From CAYNXB01 sp964401045 (GTDB lineage: Bacteria; Pseudomonadota; Alphaproteobacteria; Sphingomonadales; Sphingomonadaceae), in the NCBI GenBank assembly GCA_964401045.1, contig CAYNXB010000005.1:8746-72745 (forward strand): a stretch of DNA of 64,000 bases, written 5' to 3'. Position numbers and translations under genes: made by a program. Shown here piece after piece: positions 24,305 through 33,173 of this stretch. How positions within the stretch are numbered: position 1 is the stretch's first letter; every line of letters starts with the position of its first letter. Below the pieces are notes generated by a model. That model made no database searches and had not been told where the DNA came from. It was given only the letters and a program-made list of their open reading frames with translations.

Positions 24305-26302
24305 CTAGCGGACGGTTGTTTCCCCGGTGCCCGAAGATGCTGCCGGATCGGGCATCGCACCGGCCGCCCGGCTGCTCGCCATCTTGCGCGTGCGCCAGTA
24401 GCACCAGCCAACCGCCCCGATGAACACGACCGTTCCGACCGGAACCGTGAACGGGCCCTCTCCCATCACCGCCAGCGGGCTGGCGCTTCCGGTCGCCGCG
24501 GCGATGCCTGCAAATGCCACCCCGAACAGGCTTTCGCCGACGATCAGGCCCGTCGCCACCAGCACGCCCATGCGCTCCGCGAAAGCGGGATCGGCCTGGC
24601 TCCTCGCCCAGCGGTTGTAGAGCCAGCCGATCAGCGCACCGACCGTTACCAGCAGGGTGAGCGACATCGGCAGGTAGATGCCCATGCCGACCGCGAGCGG
24701 CGGCAGGCTGTACTTGCGGGTCCGCGCGAGCCCTTCGTCCAGTGCGATCACCACCGCACCGATCAGCACGCCGAGCCCGATCAGGTTCCAGTTGAGATCG
24801 CCGCCGAGCACGCCCTGCGCGATGGCCGAGATCAGCGCCGCCTGCGGCGCGGCAAGCGCATCCGGCCCGGCACCCGGTGTGCCGACGAAGCCAAAGGTGG
24901 TGTTGAGCAGGTCGAGGATCGGCGGGATCACCAGCGAACCGAAGATCACGCCGATGATGAGCGCAACCTGCTGACGCCATGGCGTCGCGCCCACCAACTG
25001 GCCGGTCTTCAGATCCTGCAGGTTGTCGTTCGAGATCGTCGCGATCGAGAACACCAACGCGGTGACGAACAGCGCGAACGCCACCAAAACGCGAGTGTCC
25101 TCCGGATTGGTCCCACGCCCGAAGATCGCCAGCAGCACCAGCGAAATGCCGAGCGCGGCCAGAATGCCGACGCCCGAAACCGGGCTATTCGACGCGCCGA
25201 TCAGCCCGGCCATATAGCCCGTGACTGAGGCGATCACGACGCCGATCACCAGCACGTAGATCATCGCTGCCGCCAGGGTTACGACGAGGTGATCCTCAAT
25301 CACGCCGCCCGAGGCGAAGCTCGCCAGCAGAAACCCGATCGGGATCAGCGACAGCAGGATCGCCGCGCCGATCAGGCCGATCGGCAGGTCCTGTTCGGTA
25401 ATGTCGAGCTTATCGCCCTGTCCCGCCTTGCGCACGCGCGCCGCGGCAAGCGCACCGGCGATTCCGCGCGTAATCGGCACGATCAGCTTGAACAGGGTCC
25501 AGATCGCCGCGATGCCGATCGTCCCCGCGCCGACGAAGCGCACGTTCTGGACGAACATCGCGTCGACGAAATCACCGAGCCCGGTTCCGGCCGGAGCCCC
25601 ACCGGCGGTGTACCAGGGCAGCAACACGAACCGGGCAGTGACCAGCCCGACCAGCATCGCGATGCCGACCGCCATGCCGACGAGGTGCCCGACCCCGATT
25701 AGCGCCATCGAATACGATGTGCCGAGATTGGTCGCGCCGGCACCGATCTTGGCGGTGAAGCCGGTCTCTTCGACCACCAGCTTCATCTTGGCGAGCAGCG
25801 CGTAACCGGTCGAGACCAGCGAACCGATCACGATCGCGACCAGCCCCTTGCGATTCTCCTCGGCCCCGCCGACGCCCGCGCCGACCTTGAGCACTTCGGC
25901 CGCCGCGAGGCCTTCGGGATAAGGCAGGTCCGAACCGGTCACCAGCGCACGGCGCAGCGGCACCGAGTACATCACCCCCAGGATGCCGCCGATCGCAATG
26001 ATCGCAACCGACTGCCAGTAGGGGAACCCCGTCCACCAGCCCACCATCACCAGTCCCGGCAGCACGAAGATGATCGCAGCCAGTGTCCCCGCGGCCGATG
26101 CCAGCGTCTGGACGATGTTGTTTTCCTGGATCGTCGCGCCGGCGAAGAAGCGCAGCACCGCCATCGAGATCACCGCAGCCGGAATCGAGGTGGCGAAAGT
26201 GATGCCGATCTTGAGCCCGAGATAGACGTTGGCCGCGGTGAACAGCACGGTCAGCAAGCCGCCGAGCACGATCCCCCGGATCGTCAGTTCCTTGCTGCCC
26301 AT
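24305..26302 (-). CDS. OPT-family oligopeptide transporter
   Basis: A 665-aa integral membrane protein of the prokaryotic OPT family, proton-coupled importers of short peptides or metal chelates. About 15 hydrophobic helices are visible. Family segments are ANVYLGLKIGITFATSIPAAV near the N-terminus, ENNIVQTLASAAGT (about 82-95), GSDLPYPEGLAAAEVLK and DLKTGQLVGATPWRQQVALIIG. ATG 26302 (MGSKELTIRG) was chosen over an upstream in-frame start because it begins right before helix 1. The substrate is not predictable. Confidence 0.92.
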   Translation of the reverse strand: MGSKELTIRGIVLGGLLTVLFTAANVYLGLKIGITFATSIPAAVISMAVLRFFAGATIQENNIVQTLASAAGTLAAIIFVLPGLVMVGWWTGFPYWQSVAIIAIGGILGVMYSVPLRRALVTGSDLPYPEGLAAAEVLKVGAGVGGAEENRKGLVAIVIGSLVSTGYALLAKMKLVVEETGFTAKIGAGATNLGTSYSMALIGVGHLVGMAVGIAMLVGLVTARFVLLPWYTAGGAPAGTGLGDFVDAMFVQNVRFVGAGTIGIAAIWTLFKLIVPITRGIAGALAAARVRKAGQGDKLDITEQDLPIGLIGAAILLSLIPIGFLLASFASGGVIEDHLVVTLAAAMIYVLVIGVVIASVTGYMAGLIGASNSPVSGVGILAALGISLVLLAIFGRGTNPEDTRVLVAFALFVTALVFSIATISNDNLQDLKTGQLVGATPWRQQVALIIGVIFGSLVIPPILDLLNTTFGFVGTPGAGPDALAAPQAALISAIAQGVLGGDLNWNLIGLGVLIGAVVIALDEGLARTRKYSLPPLAVGMGIYLPMSLTLLVTVGALIGWLYNRWARSQADPAFAERMGVLVATGLIVGESLFGVAFAGIAAATGSASPLAVMGEGPFTVPVGTVVFIGAVGWCYWRTRKMASSRAAGAMPDPAASSGTGETTVR

Positions 26303-26380
26303 CGCCGTCCCCTCTGGTGCTTTGCCGGGCCGGGTGATGGCACACTCGGGCTGTGTAGGAAAACGCAATGTGCGGGCGGC

Positions 26381-26986
26381 TCAGCGGCCCCTGAGCACCG
26401 GATAGGGATCGATCGCCGTACCCATGTCCCACCAATCCGCCTTTGGCACGGTGCGCAGGATGGCGAAGTGGAGGTGTGGCGCGGTTTCGCTCGCGTTGCC
26501 GGTCGATCCGACGGCGCCCAGCGTTTGACCTCGCGCGACCTTTCGGCCTTCCTGAATATCGGGCGCGTAGCTGTCGAGGTGGGCATAGTAGTAGATCGTG
26601 CGGCGGTCCTCGGAGCGCTGGTAGATGGTGTTGCCGCCATCCTGTGACTGGAACAGCTTCTCGATGGTGCCCGGCGCGGCGGCGATCACCGGCGTGCCGC
26701 GCGGAGCCGCGATGTCGATCGCCTCGTGCACCCGCTCGCTGCCGCGGGCGTCCTGATAGGAATCGCTAAGCGCGGTGCGGGCGACGCCTGATACCGGAAC
26801 GATCAGCCCCCCGATCGGTGTCGCGCCGGCGGCGTCGTCGTTCACCGCCTCGCTCGCGCCACGGGCAGTCGTTCGTTCGGCGCGATCGGCGGTCGGCAGC
26901 AGGCCGGTTCCTGCCGCCACGATCCACGCCGCCGAAGTCACCGTGGCTGTAACGACGATCGTCAGGATGCGGTCGGCCCAGCTCAC
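26381..26986 (-). CDS. M23-family peptidase (LytM domain), membrane anchored
   Basis: A 201-aa periplasmic protein with an N-terminal membrane anchor (residues about 7-28) and a C-terminal LytM domain. Zinc ligands are in HEAIDIAAP (His and Asp, near residue 87) and HLHFAI (near 170), with the YYYAHLDSY strand between. The usual HxGxD is HxAxD here. It cuts peptide cross-links in peptidoglycan or regulates amidases. The start codon is 1 bp after the stop of the L,D-transpeptidase gene, so a cell-wall cutting and a cross-linking enzyme are co-expressed. Confidence 0.9.
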   Translation of the reverse strand: MSWADRILTIVVTATVTSAAWIVAAGTGLLPTADRAERTTARGASEAVNDDAAGATPIGGLIVPVSGVARTALSDSYQDARGSERVHEAIDIAAPRGTPVIAAAPGTIEKLFQSQDGGNTIYQRSEDRRTIYYYAHLDSYAPDIQEGRKVARGQTLGAVGSTGNASETAPHLHFAILRTVPKADWWDMGTAIDPYPVLRGR

Positions 26987-26987
26987 G

Positions 26988-28160
26988 TCACGCCTCGAAC
27001 AGCACTTTGGTCGAACCCGAAACCATTTGCGCCAGGCGGGCCGCGTCCCAGTTGGTCAGGCGCACGCAGCCGTGGCTTTCGGCGCGGCCGATGGTCTGCG
27101 GTTCGGGCGTGCCGTGAATGCCGTAGTGCTCCTTGGTCAGGTCGATCCATACCACACCCACCGGTCCGTTGGGCCCTGGAGGAAGCTGCTGCTTCTCCAC
27201 GCTATCGGGCACGTCCCAGAACAGGTCGGGATCGTAGGCAAACGGGGGGTTCTTAGACACGCCATTGATGCCCCAATTGCCGAGCGGCAGCGGATCGTGG
27301 CTCGAACCCGAAGTGACGGTGAACAGCGCCACCAGCTTGTCCTGGGCGTCGAAGGCCTTGAGCGTGCCCGTCGACTTGCTGACTACGATCCGGGTCACCT
27401 TGGCTTGATTGCTCCCGACGCCGAGGGAAACGAGCGTCGCCAGCCAGTTCTTGTCATCGATCGTGGCGGCGTCGATCCGGTCAGCGCCGATGTTGGGCAC
27501 GCGCACTTGCTGGCCAGCGCGGAACATCGACGGTTGCGGAATGGCTGGCGCGTTCGGCGAAGCGGACGGCGATGGCACGGAGGTCTGCCCCGCCCTGGCA
27601 GGCTGACCGCCCGGGTTGAGCTGCGCGAGCACCCCAACGGTGGTGTGGAACCGTTCGGCGAGCTTCTCGTCCATGCTCTGGTAGCCGAGTTGCGGCAGCT
27701 TGGCCTGATCCGCCGGCTCTTTCGGGGTCGGCTGGAACGGGATCTTTCCCCACGCATCGGGGATGGTCACCACGCGGGTGGCGGGAATGTTTGCCCAGCG
27801 CCGGAGCGCGGCCTGCGTCGGCTGATCGATTTCGCCGGTTTCCTTCAGCCCATTCGCCTCCTGGAAACCAGCGAGCGCATTCTTGGTGGAAAGGCCCATC
27901 TTGCCGTCGATTACGCCGGGGCCGAAGCCCTGCCGTTCGAGCACGACCTGTGCCTGCATCACCGGCCGCGGCTCGGCATCGGGGATCGCCTCACGCACGA
28001 CCTCGCCCGCCGCCGGATCGTGCGAAAGTAACGCCTCGTCACCCGCCTGGGCCACAGCGGCGGCAGGAGCTTTCTTCGCGTCCTTATCGTGATCGGTGCC
28101 GTTAAGCCCGCACCCGGCAAGCAGCAGCACTGTGGCCGCCGCGAACATCGTCTTGCGCAT
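26988..28160 (-). CDS. L,D-transpeptidase (YkuD) lipoprotein with peptidoglycan-binding domain
   Basis: A 390-aa exported enzyme that forms 3-3 peptidoglycan cross-links or attaches proteins to the wall. The lipobox LLAGC with Cys17 makes it a lipoprotein. A PG_binding_1 domain covers about 70-125 (QAQVVLERQGFGPGVIDGKMGLST). The YkuD domain follows from about 255 (TRIVVSKSTGTLKAFDAQDKL), with IHGT near 355 and the catalytic motif SHGCVRL near 370. A Ser/Pro-rich segment around 200-215 links the domains. The LytM gene follows in the same operon. Confidence 0.93.
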   Translation of the reverse strand: MRKTMFAAATVLLLAGCGLNGTDHDKDAKKAPAAAVAQAGDEALLSHDPAAGEVVREAIPDAEPRPVMQAQVVLERQGFGPGVIDGKMGLSTKNALAGFQEANGLKETGEIDQPTQAALRRWANIPATRVVTIPDAWGKIPFQPTPKEPADQAKLPQLGYQSMDEKLAERFHTTVGVLAQLNPGGQPARAGQTSVPSPSASPNAPAIPQPSMFRAGQQVRVPNIGADRIDAATIDDKNWLATLVSLGVGSNQAKVTRIVVSKSTGTLKAFDAQDKLVALFTVTSGSSHDPLPLGNWGINGVSKNPPFAYDPDLFWDVPDSVEKQQLPPGPNGPVGVVWIDLTKEHYGIHGTPEPQTIGRAESHGCVRLTNWDAARLAQMVSGSTKVLFEA

Positions 28161-28203
28161 CTATCGTCCCTATGGCGAGCGCGACCCTGCGCTCTGGCCG
28201 GGA

Positions 28204-28842
28204 CTAACGCTTTGAACCGCTCGCGGGTCCGAGCACCTCGACGAACGCGCGCACCGCGGCCGCTTCGTCACCACCCCACACCGCGCCGCTCACCGCGAGA
28301 AAGTCTGCCCCCGCCTCGATCAGCGGCGGGCAGTTCGCGGGCGTGATCCCGCCGATGGCAACGCAGGGAATCTCGAATATCCCCTGCCACCATTCGAGCA
28401 GATCCAACTCGGGCCGGTGCTCGCTGGCCTTGGTTTCGCTTGGAAAGAACGATCCGAACGCGACATAATCCGCGCCTGCATCGCCCGCTTCCATCGCCAG
28501 GTGGCGACTGGCGTGGCAGGTGATGCCGACTTGCGTGTCGCGGCCCAGTGCCTCGCGCGCTTCGGCGACCGTGCCGTCGTGCTGCCCCAGATGGACACCG
28601 TCCGCGCCGATGCGCTTCGCCAGCGCGATGCTGTCGTTGACGATGAAAGCGACATCGTGCGCCCGGCAGATCGCCTGAAGCGGCTCGGCGAGCCGCGCCG
28701 CCTCGTGCTGGTCGATGTCCTTCACCCGGAACTGGAACGCGGCGACCGGGCCCGCGGCAAGCGCGCGCTCGAGCCGCTGAGGAAAGTCACCGCCTACATC
28801 GAGCGGCGAGATCAGGTAGAGCTGGCACGAAGGCGCGCGCAC
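28204..28842 (-). CDS. thiE: Thiamine-phosphate synthase
   Basis: ThiE joins HMP-pyrophosphate and thiazole phosphate into thiamine monophosphate. The 212-aa TIM barrel shows QFRVKD (the diphosphate-binding R/K strand), FIVNDSIALAKRIGADGVHLGQHD, GITCHASRH, DYVAFGSFFPSETK and VAIGGITPANCPPLIEAGADFLAVSGAVW. GTG 28842 is the best start; it leaves 15 bp to the divergent DUF72 gene, so the thiE promoter would lie inside that gene. No TPP riboswitch was seen. Confidence 0.92.
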   Translation of the reverse strand: MRAPSCQLYLISPLDVGGDFPQRLERALAAGPVAAFQFRVKDIDQHEAARLAEPLQAICRAHDVAFIVNDSIALAKRIGADGVHLGQHDGTVAEAREALGRDTQVGITCHASRHLAMEAGDAGADYVAFGSFFPSETKASEHRPELDLLEWWQGIFEIPCVAIGGITPANCPPLIEAGADFLAVSGAVWGGDEAAAVRAFVEVLGPASGSKR

Positions 28843-28857
28843 GGCATTTCCTCTGGC

Positions 28858-29607
28858 ATGGCTTCGAAAACAACCGCTCCGGTGCGGATCGGCTGCTCGG
28901 GCTGGATCTACCAGCACTGGCGGGGGCTGTTCTATCCGCAGGACCTTCCCGTCAAGCGCTGGTTCGCATTCTACGCCGACACCTTCGACACGGTGGAAAT
29001 CAACAACAGCTTCTATCGCTTGCCCAGGGCCGAGACGTTCGAGGCCTGGCGCGATCAGGCGCCGGAAGGGTTCTGCTATGCGGTCAAGGCCAATCGCTTC
29101 CTCACCCAGGCCAGGAAGCTCAAGGACTGTGCCGAACCGCTGGTGCGGCAGATGGCATCGTTCAACGCGCTGAGGCCGGCGCTCGGGCCGATCCTCTACC
29201 AGTTGCCGCCGCGCTTCCGGATCAACCTTGAGCGGCTAGAGAGCTTCCTCACGCTGCTGCCGAAGGATACCGTCAACGTGTTCGAGTTCCGCGAGCCGAG
29301 CTGGTACACCGATGAGACTTTCGCTCTGCTCGAACGCTACGGCGCAAGCCTGTGCATCCACGACATGCCCGGCTCGAAAAGCCCGACAGAGGCGGTCGGG
29401 CCGACCGCGTATCTGCGGTTCCACGGCGGAATTGGTAAGTACTTCGGCCGCTATTCCGACGCAGCCTTGCGCGATTGGGCCGGCTGGATTCACGGCCGCG
29501 CCAGCGAGGGACGCGCCGTATGGGCCTATTTCAACAATGACCCGCAGGCACACGCCATCCACGATGCGCGAACGCTGCGGGCGATGGTTCGGCAGGCGTT
29601 GCGTTGA
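28858..29607 (+). CDS. DUF72-family protein
   Basis: A 249-aa TIM-barrel-like protein of the widespread DUF72 family. Diagnostic segments are VRIGCSGWIYQHWRGLFYP at the start, TFDTVEINNSFYRLPRAETFEAWRDQ (about 42-67), FCYAVKANRFLTQ and AVWAYFNNDPQAHAI near the C-terminus. The biochemical role is not established. It is divergent from thiE with 15 bp between start codons and is followed 40 bp later by a small lipoprotein gene. Confidence 0.92.
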   Translation: MASKTTAPVRIGCSGWIYQHWRGLFYPQDLPVKRWFAFYADTFDTVEINNSFYRLPRAETFEAWRDQAPEGFCYAVKANRFLTQARKLKDCAEPLVRQMASFNALRPALGPILYQLPPRFRINLERLESFLTLLPKDTVNVFEFREPSWYTDETFALLERYGASLCIHDMPGSKSPTEAVGPTAYLRFHGGIGKYFGRYSDAALRDWAGWIHGRASEGRAVWAYFNNDPQAHAIHDARTLRAMVRQALR

Positions 29608-29647
29608 GCGGTCTTGCGCCACGGCGCTGCGATGCTACGCCGCATCC

Positions 29648-30034
29648 ATGAAGTCCGCCGCCGCCATCGTGAGCGCCAGCCTGCTGCTGACTGCCTGCGT
29701 CGCCTACAGCGTCAAGGATGATGGCACCTCGCGCGCCCGCATCGGTCAGACTGTGGAGATGGACGGCATCAAGCTGACCCCGCTCGAAGTGATCGAAGAC
29801 AGCCGTTGCCCCGCGAACGTTCAGTGCGTTTGGGCAGGACGCCTGCGGCTGAAGGCGCGACTCGATTCCGGCGGCAAGGCCGGCGAACAGGAGCTGACCC
29901 TGGGTGAGGCGCAACCGGCGGGGGCCGGAACGCTCACACTGGTGGAAGCCCGGCCCCATCCGGAACACGGCCGCACCATCTACCCTGAAGATTACCGTTT
30001 CGGGTTCACCTACACGCCTGACAGGACGAACTAG
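29648..30034 (+). CDS. Small lipoprotein
   Basis: A 128-aa lipoprotein: signal peptide MKSAAAIVSASLLLTAC with lipobox LTAC and Cys17. The mature part carries LTPLEVIEDSRCPANVQCVWAGRLRLKARL, whose Cys pair is typical of small envelope proteins annotated only as hypothetical in this order. Downstream strands are EQELTLGEAQPAG and YRFGFTYTPD. No reaction is known. Its TAG stop interlocks with the TAG of the convergent aldolase gene (CTAG). Confidence 0.8.
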   Translation: MKSAAAIVSASLLLTACVAYSVKDDGTSRARIGQTVEMDGIKLTPLEVIEDSRCPANVQCVWAGRLRLKARLDSGGKAGEQELTLGEAQPAGAGTLTLVEARPHPEHGRTIYPEDYRFGFTYTPDRTN

Positions 30035-30930
30035 GCCGCGGCCTTTTCGGTCGAAGCTTTGTAGATCTCGTCGATCGCGTCGGACAGCGTGCGGTCGAAT
30101 TCAGCGTCGCTCATCTGGTGGCGCAAGTCCGCGAGCAGCGCGCGGCTGAAGCTCGCGATCATGCCCTCGTTCTTTGCCAGCTCGGCGCACGCCTCGGTGC
30201 GGCTGAACCCGCCCGACAGCGCGACGACCTTGAGCACTTTGGGGTGGTCGACCAGCGGCTTGTAGAAATTCGCCACCGCCGGGATCGACAGCTTGAGCAT
30301 CACCTGCTTGCCGCCATCGAGCGCATCGAGCTGCTTGAGAATCTCATCGCGCAGGATCGCTTCGCCTTCCTCACGGTCGCTCGCCTTGATGTCGTACTCG
30401 GGCTCGAGGATTGGCATAAGTCCAGCGGCGATGACCTGCTCGCCAATCTCGAACTGCTGCTTCACCACGGCGGCGATTCCGCTCGGCGAGGCGCGCTTGA
30501 TCACCGAGCGCTCCTTGGTGCCGAACACGCCCAGCGCCTTCGCGCGGGCAAGCAGCGCATCGAGGCCCGGCATCGGCTTCATCAGCTGTACGCCATCGGC
30601 TTCGTCCTCGAGGCCCTTGTCGATCTTGAGGAACGGCACCACGCCGCGCTCGATCAGCGCCTGCGGCACCGGCTTGCCGCCAGCCTCACCGTCCATCGTG
30701 CGCTCGAACAGGATCGCGCCGACCACCTTGTCGCCGCTGAAGCTGGGCGAAGTGATGATCCGCTCCCGCATCTGGTGGATGAGGTCGAACATCTCGGCAT
30801 CGGAGGAATAGGCGCTTTCCGCGATGCCGTAGCCGGCCAGCGCCTTGGGGGTCGAGCCGCCGCTCTGGTCGAGCGCGGCGATGAAACCGTGGCCCTTGGC
30901 CATCTTCGCGGTCATGTCCTGCTGGTTCAT
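30031..30930 (-). CDS. fba: Class I fructose-bisphosphate aldolase
   Basis: A 299-aa Schiff-base aldolase that splits fructose 1,6-bisphosphate into two triose phosphates. Landmarks are IAALDQSGGSTPKAL near the start, GAILFERTMDG, VPFLKIDKGLE, IKRASPSGIAAVV, PILEPEYDIKA and KVVALSGGFSR, which fit the bacterial FBA class I group. It is the last gene of the tkt-gap-pgk-fba operon, 16 bp after pgk. The order places four enzymes of triose-phosphate metabolism and the pentose shunt together. Confidence 0.94.
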   Translation of the reverse strand: MNQQDMTAKMAKGHGFIAALDQSGGSTPKALAGYGIAESAYSSDAEMFDLIHQMRERIITSPSFSGDKVVGAILFERTMDGEAGGKPVPQALIERGVVPFLKIDKGLEDEADGVQLMKPMPGLDALLARAKALGVFGTKERSVIKRASPSGIAAVVKQQFEIGEQVIAAGLMPILEPEYDIKASDREEGEAILRDEILKQLDALDGGKQVMLKLSIPAVANFYKPLVDHPKVLKVVALSGGFSRTEACAELAKNEGMIASFSRALLADLRHQMSDAEFDRTLSDAIDEIYKASTEKAAA

Positions 30931-30946
30931 CGGTCGGTCCTTCGGG

Positions 30947-32146
30947 TCATGTGTGAAGCGCGGCGACGCCGGGCAATTCCTTGCCCTCCATCCATTCGAG
31001 GAAAGCGCCGCCGGCGGTTGAAACGTAGGTGAAATCGCCCGCCACGCCGGCATGATTGAGCGCGGCGACAGTGTCCCCGCCGCCCGCGACTGAAACCAGC
31101 GAGCCTTCCTTGGTCAACGCCGCAGCCGTCTTCGCGAGCGCCACGGTCGCGGCATCGAACGGGGGCGTCTCGAAGGCGCCGAGCGGGCCGTTCCACACCA
31201 GCGTGCGGCAGGTCTTGAGCACGTCTGCCAGCGCCTCGACCGCTTGCGGGCCGACATCGAGGATCATCTCGTCCGCGGCGACTTCGTGGACGTTGCAGGT
31301 GCGCAAGCTTGGCGGGTTGGCGGCAAACTCCTTCGCCACCACCACGTCATAGGGCAAGTGCACGGTGCAGCCGGCCCGATCGGCCGCGTCGAGGATCTTC
31401 TCGGCGGTGTCCGCCAGGTCATGCTCGCACAGGCTCTTGCCGACGTTCACTCCGCGCGCCGCCAGGAAGGTGTTCGCCATCCCGCCGCCGATGATCAGGT
31501 GCTGGACCTTGGTGACGAGGTGTTCAAGCACCGCCAGCTTGGTCGAGACCTTGGCCCCGCCAACCACGGCCGCGACCGGAGCCTCGGGATTGCCCAGCGC
31601 GGCGTCGAGCGCCTTGAGTTCTTTCTCCATCGCCCGCCCGGCATAGGCCGGGAGCAGGTGAGCGAGGCCCTCCGTGCTGGCGTGCGCGCGGTGGGCGGCA
31701 GAGAACGCATCGTCGACGTAGAAATCGCCGTTCGCCGCGATCGCCTTCGCGAACTCGGGATCGTTCTTCTCTTCGCCCGGCCAGAAGCGGGTGTTCTCGA
31801 GCAAACCGATGTCACCGGGGCTCAGGATACCGATCGCCTGCTCGACCACAGGCCCGAAAACTTCGGGAATGAACATGACCTCGCGCCCGAGCACGTCCTG
31901 CACTCCGCCCTGAATCAGGCTCAGCGATTCGGTCGAGTTGCGCGCACCCTTGGGTCGTCCGAAGTGAGCGAGCAGAAGCACCTTGGCACCGGCATCGGCC
32001 AGTTCGAGGATCGTCGGCGCCACTGCGCGAATCCGGGTGTCGTCGGCAACCGCGCCGTCATCCATCGGCACGTTGAGATCGACCCGGACGAGCGCGACCT
32101 TGCCGCGCACGTCTCCAAGATCGTCGAGGGTCTTGAACTCAGGCAT
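30947..32146 (-). CDS. pgk: Phosphoglycerate kinase
   Basis: A 399-aa enzyme that makes ATP from 1,3-bisphosphoglycerate. N-domain substrate residues are in VRVDLNVPMDDG, LLAHFGRPKG and DDAFSAAHRAHAS. The C-domain nucleotide site is in VVGGAKVSTKLAVLEHL, NGPLGAFE and SVAGGGDTVAAL. It starts at ATG 32146, 5 bp after the gap stop, and lies within the tkt-gap-pgk-fba operon. Confidence 0.97.
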   Translation of the reverse strand: MPEFKTLDDLGDVRGKVALVRVDLNVPMDDGAVADDTRIRAVAPTILELADAGAKVLLLAHFGRPKGARNSTESLSLIQGGVQDVLGREVMFIPEVFGPVVEQAIGILSPGDIGLLENTRFWPGEEKNDPEFAKAIAANGDFYVDDAFSAAHRAHASTEGLAHLLPAYAGRAMEKELKALDAALGNPEAPVAAVVGGAKVSTKLAVLEHLVTKVQHLIIGGGMANTFLAARGVNVGKSLCEHDLADTAEKILDAADRAGCTVHLPYDVVVAKEFAANPPSLRTCNVHEVAADEMILDVGPQAVEALADVLKTCRTLVWNGPLGAFETPPFDAATVALAKTAAALTKEGSLVSVAGGGDTVAALNHAGVAGDFTYVSTAGGAFLEWMEGKELPGVAALHT

Positions 32147-32151
32147 CAGGC

Positions 32152-33159
32152 TCAGAGGAAGCCCGCGATCACCTTGGCGGTGTCGATCATCCGGTTCGAG
32201 AAGCCCCATTCGTTGTCGTACCAGCTGACAACCCGGGCAAGCTTACCCTCGAGCACCGCGGTCTCTAGGCTGTCGACCGTCGAGCTCGCCGGATAGTGGT
32301 TGAAGTCCGAGCTGACGAGCGGCTGGTCGGTGTAGTCGAGCACGCCCTTGAGCTTGCCTTCCGAGGCGGCCTTGAGCGCAGCGTTGAGTTCGTCCTTGGT
32401 CGTATCGCGCGAGGGCGTGAACACCAGGTCGATCAGGCTGACGTTGGGCGTCGGCACGCGGACGGACGAGCCGTCGAGCTTGCCCTTCAGTTCCGGCAGC
32501 ACGAGACCGACCGCGCGCGCGGCGCCCGTCGTCGTCGGGATCATGTTCACCGCCCCGGCCCGCGCACGGCGCAGATCGCTGTGGATCTGGTCGAGGATCC
32601 GCTGATCGTTGGTGTACGAGTGGATCGTGGTCATGAACCCGCGCTCGATGCCGACGGCCTCGTGGAGGACCTTGGCGACCGGTGCGAGGCAGTTGGTGGT
32701 GCAGCTCGCGTTCGAGACGATCACGTCATCGACGGTGAGGAGGCCTTCGTTGACGCCGAACACGATCGTCTTGAGGTCACCGGTGGCCGGAGCCGAAATC
32801 AGCACCCGCTTGGCGCCGGCGTCGATGTGCGGCCGGCTCGCCTCGACCGACTGGAAGAAACCGGTGCATTCCAGCACCAGGTCGATGCCCATCGCCTTGT
32901 GCGGCAGCTTGCCGGGCTCGCGTTCCTTGGTCACCGCGATATCGCGGCCGTTGACCTGGATGCTGTCGCCGTCCGAGGTCACCGTGCCGGGGAAGCGGCC
33001 GTGGGTGGAGTCGTAGGCGAACAGTAGTGCGTTCGATTTCGGATCAGAGAGATCGTTGATCGCTACCAGCTCGAAATCGTGATCCGAGCGCTCGAGGATG
33101 GCGCGCGCCACGAGCCGCCCGATGCGTCCGAAGCCGTTGATCGCCACTTTCGTCGCCAT
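32152..33159 (-). CDS. gap: Glyceraldehyde-3-phosphate dehydrogenase
   Basis: A 335-aa NAD-dependent enzyme. The dinucleotide fold is INGFGRIGRLVARAIL at the N-terminus. The catalytic Cys is in SNASCTTNCLAPVAK (about residue 155), with GAVNMIPTTTGAARAVG and the C-terminal WYDNEWGFSNRM. Family and length are normal. Second gene of the operon, 14 bp after tkt. Confidence 0.97.
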   Translation of the reverse strand: MATKVAINGFGRIGRLVARAILERSDHDFELVAINDLSDPKSNALLFAYDSTHGRFPGTVTSDGDSIQVNGRDIAVTKEREPGKLPHKAMGIDLVLECTGFFQSVEASRPHIDAGAKRVLISAPATGDLKTIVFGVNEGLLTVDDVIVSNASCTTNCLAPVAKVLHEAVGIERGFMTTIHSYTNDQRILDQIHSDLRRARAGAVNMIPTTTGAARAVGLVLPELKGKLDGSSVRVPTPNVSLIDLVFTPSRDTTKDELNAALKAASEGKLKGVLDYTDQPLVSSDFNHYPASSTVDSLETAVLEGKLARVVSWYDNEWGFSNRMIDTAKVIAGFL

Positions 33160-33173
33160 GTGAAGAACTCCTG

